64,000 nucleotides of DNA from an uncultured Prevotellaceae bacterium. GTDB taxonomy: Bacteria; Bacteroidota; Bacteroidia; Bacteroidales; Bacteroidaceae. The position numbers and the translations under genes are program-made. This document shows positions 59,774 to 64,000 of this stretch, piece after piece; within the stretch, counting starts at the first letter, position 1; every line of letters starts with the position of its first letter. The stretch spans positions 1 through 64,000 of the forward strand of contig CADBLU010000109.1 of the NCBI GenBank assembly GCA_902795605.1. Direction: 5' to 3'. The notes under the pieces were generated by a model, which did not search any database, was not told where the DNA came from, and saw only the letters and a list, made by a program, of their open reading frames with translations.

Positions 59774-60811
59774 TTAAGTATACTTGGTCGTGTCTAATAT
59801 CAGTGACAATTTCTCCTCCAAATCGTCATCATTGCAGAAATATCCAAAATCGATGTCATTGCCAAACTCTTCGGTAAAGTCATCATAAGGTGAAATAATG
59901 ACCGGGCACCCATAATACATCGCTTCTACACAACTGCTATATCCAGCCCATCCTATGGTGGGGTTGATCACGCACCTGCATCCTAACAATAAGTCGTAAT
60001 ACAATTCCTTCTCTTGTGGATGGTCTTTATGTAAGTATCCATGACAATAGACATTGTCCATTGTTGGAATGTCGGCTGTGCCTAGACCGATCAAATGCAA
60101 CTCCAGTTGAGGATACGATTTCCTGATACATTGAAAGGCTTTTATTAAACGAAAGGCACCGCTTATGTATCTATGATTGCCGATAAACAACAATTTGTTT
60201 GAAGACAACCTCACTTTGATATTTTTCTCATGGTCGTAGGTATCATCATAAACCGTGTTGATTACATTCCGGTGCAGATACTCTATTTCTCTTCCATACA
60301 TCTTCTCCATTTGTCTTTGACACTTGGGGAACATGGTGTATACCAAATCCGCCTTTTTCATCACAATGTCTTCATGTGCAAGGCTCCGTTTTTCAAACCA
60401 TTGAGGAGACCTGCCAAGCCTTTGGATGACAATCCTGTCTGTCCAGTCACACCATAGTATATTGGGCTTTGGGGAATAGATGTTTGTGAATGCAAATGAC
60501 AAAAAGAGGTTCATTTCTGAATTTGGGTAGTCTTTGGCTGCTTTCTTAAGGTGGCGGTATGTGATGAACCTATGCAACCATGTGCGATGGAATACTGGGC
60601 AGGAACGAAGGTGAAGGATGCGTTTGAATATCAAAAAGCAAAGAGAATTAAACAGATGGTTGAGTCTCTCATTCGGTGAGATATCTATTCTATGGAGAGT
60701 AAACCCCTTGCGCTCCAATGCTTTGGCAAAGAGATATGGTACATTGCTCCATGTCGAAAGTTGATAGGAGTCACCACAAGTATAGAATAAGATTTCACGC
60801 TGTATAGGCAT
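59774..60811 (-). CDS. Glycosyltransferase family 4, truncated by a nonsense codon
   Basis: The main part of a GT4-like transferase, 345 residues from MPIQREILFYTC. LLFIGNHRYISGAFRLIKAF near residue 205 begins the donor domain. NPTIGWAGYSSCVEAMYYG near residue 288 is the EX7E region. The ORF stops at TAA (59774-59776) after DTTKYT, but the frame continues for 33 family-like codons. Activity may be lost, since the C-terminal helix normally packs back on the N-domain. An ATG at 60853 would add 14 unlikely residues and overlap the upstream gene. Confidence 0.8.
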   Translation of the reverse strand: MPIQREILFYTCGDSYQLSTWSNVPYLFAKALERKGFTLHRIDISPNERLNHLFNSLCFLIFKRILHLRSCPVFHRTWLHRFITYRHLKKAAKDYPNSEMNLFLSFAFTNIYSPKPNILWCDWTDRIVIQRLGRSPQWFEKRSLAHEDIVMKKADLVYTMFPKCQRQMEKMYGREIEYLHRNVINTVYDDTYDHEKNIKVRLSSNKLLFIGNHRYISGAFRLIKAFQCIRKSYPQLELHLIGLGTADIPTMDNVYCHGYLHKDHPQEKELYYDLLLGCRCVINPTIGWAGYSSCVEAMYYGCPVIISPYDDFTEEFGNDIDFGYFCNDDDLEEKLSLILDTTKYT

Positions 60812-60824
60812 TAGAGATTCTCGT

Positions 60825-61805
60825 TTATTTAATGAATTTGCGCAAACGAACAATGGCGAATGATGTCAGTAAAAAACATTTCCATATGACTTTACGTGTG
60901 AGAATATGCTTGTCACACAAAAACAAGGTTAACCGGTCGCTGAATTGAAGAGAATGTTGTTTGTTCGTCTTTAAAGCCTTCTTGACAAAAGAAGCTTCAT
61001 GAAGATGAGGGTCTGCGATGAACCTTTTAATCTCTCCAATCCGATGTTTCAAAAGGTTGCCTTCAAATTGCTCTCTCCCTTTTAGGACTTCTTCTAATAC
61101 CTCGTCTATCTTTTCCGCATCCCGGAGAGACTGCTTATAGGTATGAACGACCGATTTATCCTGCATTCTATAGTAGTATACCAAGTCGGGTATTCCTTTG
61201 ATTTTTGTCAGATAGAGCCCTAAATTCACATTGAAAAGGAAATCCTCAAATATCTTTATTTCTCTTGGAAGTAGAATGTAATGTGCTTTCAGAATATCCA
61301 TTTTTATCAATTGCCGATACATATTAGGAAGTCTTGTGCTATTTAGAAGTCCATACACAAATTCCTCTCCAGTAAAAATCCCTTCTTCTTTTATCCATTG
61401 TGAATATGGCTTCGGATGAAGCAAATTGGAATCAGTGACAGCATACGTTCCGCTGACTAAATCAAAACCATCTGAATTGTTCATCAATAATTCAATCGCA
61501 TTAGGTAAAAGGACATCATCAGCATCAACAAAAGAAGCCCAGTCACCGTTTGCAGCCATCAATCCTCTATAGCGAGCCATATTGACTCCGCTGTTTTCTT
61601 GATGAATGACTTTTACACGTTTGTCTTTTTTTGCATAGTTGTCACAAATAACACCACTACCATCCGATGAGCCATCATCGACGATGATTAATTCGAGACC
61701 GCAGTATGATTGCTGCAAAATGCTGTCAATACACTGATGCAAACAATTTGATGCATTGTAGACTGGGAGTATGATGCTGACCATGTGACAATTTTGATAA
61801 ATCAA
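60825..61805 (-). CDS. Glycosyltransferase family 2
   Basis: A 326-residue GT2 protein. SIILPVYNASNCLHQCIDS, VDDGSSDGSG and FVDADDVLLP near residue 97 are the nucleotide-sugar and DXD sites. The ATG at 61805 overlaps the stop of the next upstream gene (ATGA), favouring it, although the internal Met at 61784 (MVSIILPVYN) gives the more usual family start. AT-rich. Confidence 0.88.
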   Translation of the reverse strand: MIYQNCHMVSIILPVYNASNCLHQCIDSILQQSYCGLELIIVDDGSSDGSGVICDNYAKKDKRVKVIHQENSGVNMARYRGLMAANGDWASFVDADDVLLPNAIELLMNNSDGFDLVSGTYAVTDSNLLHPKPYSQWIKEEGIFTGEEFVYGLLNSTRLPNMYRQLIKMDILKAHYILLPREIKIFEDFLFNVNLGLYLTKIKGIPDLVYYYRMQDKSVVHTYKQSLRDAEKIDEVLEEVLKGREQFEGNLLKHRIGEIKRFIADPHLHEASFVKKALKTNKQHSLQFSDRLTLFLCDKHILTRKVIWKCFLLTSFAIVRLRKFIK

Positions 61806-62797
61806 GTTTTTGATTGTCGATAGCCGTTCTTTATATCCTTTATCCTAAGAAAGAAAGACATGAAATAGTAATTAGAGAAGGCAATTCTATACAAAGTTTT
61901 TTGCTGCTTATTTAAAGGCCATAAGTGGTCATCTTCTGGATAAAACTTTCGTAAGATATTGTAGTAGGCCTTCTTTTGTCTGCTATTGCATAAGTTTGAA
62001 AGACAATAAAAGAATAAATGGAATTCATTTGCGGCTGCTTTCTGAAAATACTTTTTTTCTTTGTTTTGAAAGAAAGACTTGACAACTGCAAAAGATCTCA
62101 ACAACTGTGAAGCACTGTCTTCTGTTAATTTTCTAATTGCACTGTTCCAAACAGATGTGGGATTAAGGCAGTTGTAGTGATATGTATGATGGCCGATAAA
62201 TGCGAAGTTTTTGGCATAATAAGAAACTTGAACCATTTGGATTTGGTCTTCATTCATGTTGCATCCTTCTTTTACCATGATGTGATTATTTACATACAAA
62301 GAGCGCCTCATCAGTTTATTCCATATAGTATGAAAACTGTTTGTATCAAGCATGCCCAATATTAAGTCCTCTTTCCTCTTAAACCGTGGGAAGTCGATCT
62401 TTTCAATGCCCTTTTCAGAATGAACAAAGTAATCGCCAATAATTATGTCTGCATCCGTTTCTTCTTGTTTTTCAACCATCCACTCTATCGTTTGTTTTTC
62501 CATGTAGTCGTCAGAGTCAACGATAAAAATATAGTCTCCTGTGGCATTTGAAATCGCTGTGTTTCGAGCTACGGCAAGTCCCCGGTTTTTTTCGTGGGTA
62601 ATGATTCGTACGTCCTTTTCCCGCTTTGGATATCTTTTGATGAGGTCTTTTAATATAGTTATACTATTGTCTGGACTGGCATCGTCTACAAAGATATATT
62701 CGATGTTGTTATAAGTCTGTTCAAAGAGACTGACTGCGCATTGATGGATATACGTCTCAACATTGTATATAGGGACAAGAATGCTGACTTTAATCAT
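61802..62797 (-). CDS. Glycosyltransferase family 2
   Basis: A 331-residue GT2 protein. KVSILVPIYNVETYIHQC, VDDASPDNSITIL and IVDSDDYMEK near residue 95 (DXD) are present, together with EKNRGLAVARNTAI, typical of the family. The C-terminal part has a membrane-proximal aromatic stretch. Its stop overlaps the downstream start by four bases. AT-rich. Confidence 0.88.
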   Translation of the reverse strand: MIKVSILVPIYNVETYIHQCAVSLFEQTYNNIEYIFVDDASPDNSITILKDLIKRYPKREKDVRIITHEKNRGLAVARNTAISNATGDYIFIVDSDDYMEKQTIEWMVEKQEETDADIIIGDYFVHSEKGIEKIDFPRFKRKEDLILGMLDTNSFHTIWNKLMRRSLYVNNHIMVKEGCNMNEDQIQMVQVSYYAKNFAFIGHHTYHYNCLNPTSVWNSAIRKLTEDSASQLLRSFAVVKSFFQNKEKKYFQKAAANEFHLFFYCLSNLCNSRQKKAYYNILRKFYPEDDHLWPLNKQQKTLYRIAFSNYYFMSFFLRIKDIKNGYRQSKT

Positions 62798-62885
62798 TGT
62801 ATTAGGAAGGATAAACTTGCCAAAATTTTGAGTCCTAAATTAGAAGGATGATTAGTACAATAGAAAAGGAGATGATGAATGATGA

Positions 62886-63740
62886 TTATTTAGAGAAAAG
62901 CTTTTTTAGATGTAAAACAATTCTATTCTTTAATGAAATAGGGGCATAGCTGATGACGGCTAATAGAGTCATCCATTTGTAAAAAAAAGAATTTTCTTCC
63001 GTTTTGCATAACAACTTTTCTAAAGTTGTTTCACCATAACACATTCTCTTATAATCATTGTAAATGGCTGTTGGCAAAAGATGCTTCAAGAAAACATCTC
63101 TTTCATTGGACGCCAAAGCAACGTTTTTGATGGATATCCCGGTGAAATCAAAGTTTGAGATATAAAAATTCATGGGTTTATATGTGGCATTCCGTAAGAC
63201 AAGATCTTCGTAGAAGAATTTTACATCTGAGGCTATTTTATAGTTTGAGTCATATCCTCCATGTTCTTTCAGATGTTTTGTACGAATAATAGAAGCAGAA
63301 TGACTTAACGTGTTTTTAAATAACAATTTTCCCGTTATTTCTTGAGGTGGTGTCCATATTCCAATTTTTTTTTGTCCTTTTGATACATAAGTGTATCCTG
63401 TCATAATATCATATTGACCAAAGCCCTCATTGTCAAGTATCTTTTTGATTACATCGGACGAATAGAAACAGTCGCCTGAATTCATAAACAAGCAATACTC
63501 ACCATTGGCTTTTTGGATGCCTTTATTCATCGCATCATATATTCCTTTGTCTGGCTCAGAAACCCAATATGTTATATGGCTGTCGTGTTGTTCTAACAAA
63601 TCTTTTCCACCATCATTGCTGCCGCCATCTATAACAATCCATTCAAAATCTTTACATGTTTGATTGATGATAGAGTCAATGGTTCTTTTAAGACCATCTC
63701 TGTTATTGTAATTGATGGTTATTATTGAAATGGGTATCAT
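62886..63740 (-). CDS. Glycosyltransferase family 2
   Basis: A 284-residue GT2 protein. ISIITINYNNRDGLKRTIDS, IDGGSNDGGKDLL, the EPDKGIYDAMNKGIQKA loop near residue 65 and MNSGDCFYS near 92 match the group of transferases common in Bacteroidetes capsule loci. The gap of 88 bases to the gene downstream holds nothing I recognise. Confidence 0.9.
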   Translation of the reverse strand: MIPISIITINYNNRDGLKRTIDSIINQTCKDFEWIVIDGGSNDGGKDLLEQHDSHITYWVSEPDKGIYDAMNKGIQKANGEYCLFMNSGDCFYSSDVIKKILDNEGFGQYDIMTGYTYVSKGQKKIGIWTPPQEITGKLLFKNTLSHSASIIRTKHLKEHGGYDSNYKIASDVKFFYEDLVLRNATYKPMNFYISNFDFTGISIKNVALASNERDVFLKHLLPTAIYNDYKRMCYGETTLEKLLCKTEENSFFYKWMTLLAVISYAPISLKNRIVLHLKKLFSK

Positions 63741-63749
63741 TGGTTGGCT

Positions 63750-64000
63750 TTAAATGAGAGATTGATAAACAGAATAGAGTTGACTTGCACTTTTGCTCCA
63801 AGAATATGTTTTCAGCCTTTTTGACTGCAAATCTAAAAGTGCTTTTTTCGCGAGGGCTGACAAGCCGTTTATATATTCTAATTTTTCAGATAAATCAGAA
63901 TGTTCCGAACTCATGTCAAAATAGATGGCCGCGTCTCCCGCAATTTCAGGGAAGCAACTGGCATTATTTAAGAGAACAGGGCATTCTGCTGTGTAGGCTT
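63750..64000 (-). CDS. Glycosyltransferase family 4, C-terminal fragment running off the right edge
   Basis: Reading the minus strand from the right edge gives an open frame of 83 codons ending in TAA at 63750-63752. It contains CPVLLNNASCFPEIAGDAAI, a typical GT4 donor-site stretch (the second part of the EX7E motif and what follows), then a YSWSKSASQLYSVYQSL C-terminus. No start is visible because the gene begins beyond the window. The locus is therefore transcribed from the right and continues outside. Confidence 0.85.
   Translation of the reverse strand, partial: AYTAECPVLLNNASCFPEIAGDAAIYFDMSSEHSDLSEKLEYINGLSALAKKALLDLQSKRLKTYSWSKSASQLYSVYQSLI

Noticed and set aside
1..64000. tRNA, rRNA, integrase or IS transposase genes
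   Set aside because: None was recognised in any gap or ORF, although a short tRNA could be missed without a covariance search.

Overview
This 64 kb window reads as a chromosomal segment of a Bacteroidales bacterium, most likely Prevotella or a close relative. The grounds are promoters of the Bacteroidetes type (a TAnnTTTGC -7 box before several genes), few Shine-Dalgarno sites, a secreted C10 (streptopain/interpain-like) protease, a Fib_succ_major-type secreted protein, an AAA-ATPase-like/PD-(D/E)XK protein of the kind expanded in Prevotella, and the ftsX-DUF3098-uppP-truB-queA-folK gene order. The species call is inference; no rRNA or tRNA gene was seen.

Left part (1-16 kb): the 3' end of an RND efflux pump, its outer-membrane factor lipoprotein and an LpxA-type acyltransferase run on the plus strand and end at a strong terminator. 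A 1969-residue transglutaminase-like/DUF4011/SF1 helicase/nuclease protein and a radical SAM protein follow on the minus strand. Then comes a plus-strand housekeeping operon for cell division, undecaprenyl phosphate recycling, tRNA modification and folate synthesis.

Middle part (16-38 kb): a DPP-IV-like S9 peptidase lies downstream of a large C10 cysteine protease with dockerin-like repeats and a 27-bp tandem repeat. Next is a methionine-synthase-like corrinoid protein of unusual architecture (UroD-like, homocysteine methyltransferase, B12 binding) with a separate convergent gene for a B12-reactivation domain. Two secreted proteins follow: one with dockerin, Ig-like and Fib_succ_major modules, and one beta-helix lipoprotein. 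A four-gene acid-sugar module (DapA-like aldolase, SSS symporter, PdxA2-like dehydrogenase, DUF1537 kinase) precedes a lone AT-rich membrane acyltransferase. A divergent GH43/GH28 pair probably degrades pectin or hemicellulose.

Right part (38-64 kb): a long minus-strand surface-polysaccharide locus, transcribed from beyond the right edge. It holds many GT2 and GT4 glycosyltransferases, a Caps_synth-type transferase, a Wzy-like polymerase, three O-acyltransferases, a HAD-family COG5610-like protein, a nucleotidyltransferase/thymidylate-kinase-like fusion, a phosphotransferase-like protein and, at the 3' end, a CpsB/YwqE-type PHP phosphatase. No flippase or initiating sugar-phosphate transferase is seen. 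Base composition changes within the locus (AT-rich roughly 46.6-56 kb and 59.7-64 kb), suggesting mosaic assembly. Two of its genes look damaged or switchable: an acyltransferase whose start codon is one base out of frame at an A6 tract, and a GT4 with an in-frame stop before a well-preserved C-terminus.

Two copies of a non-coding element bounded by inverted arrays of the octamer GGAGTTTA lie at about 24.9-25.1 kb and 43.4-43.7 kb.
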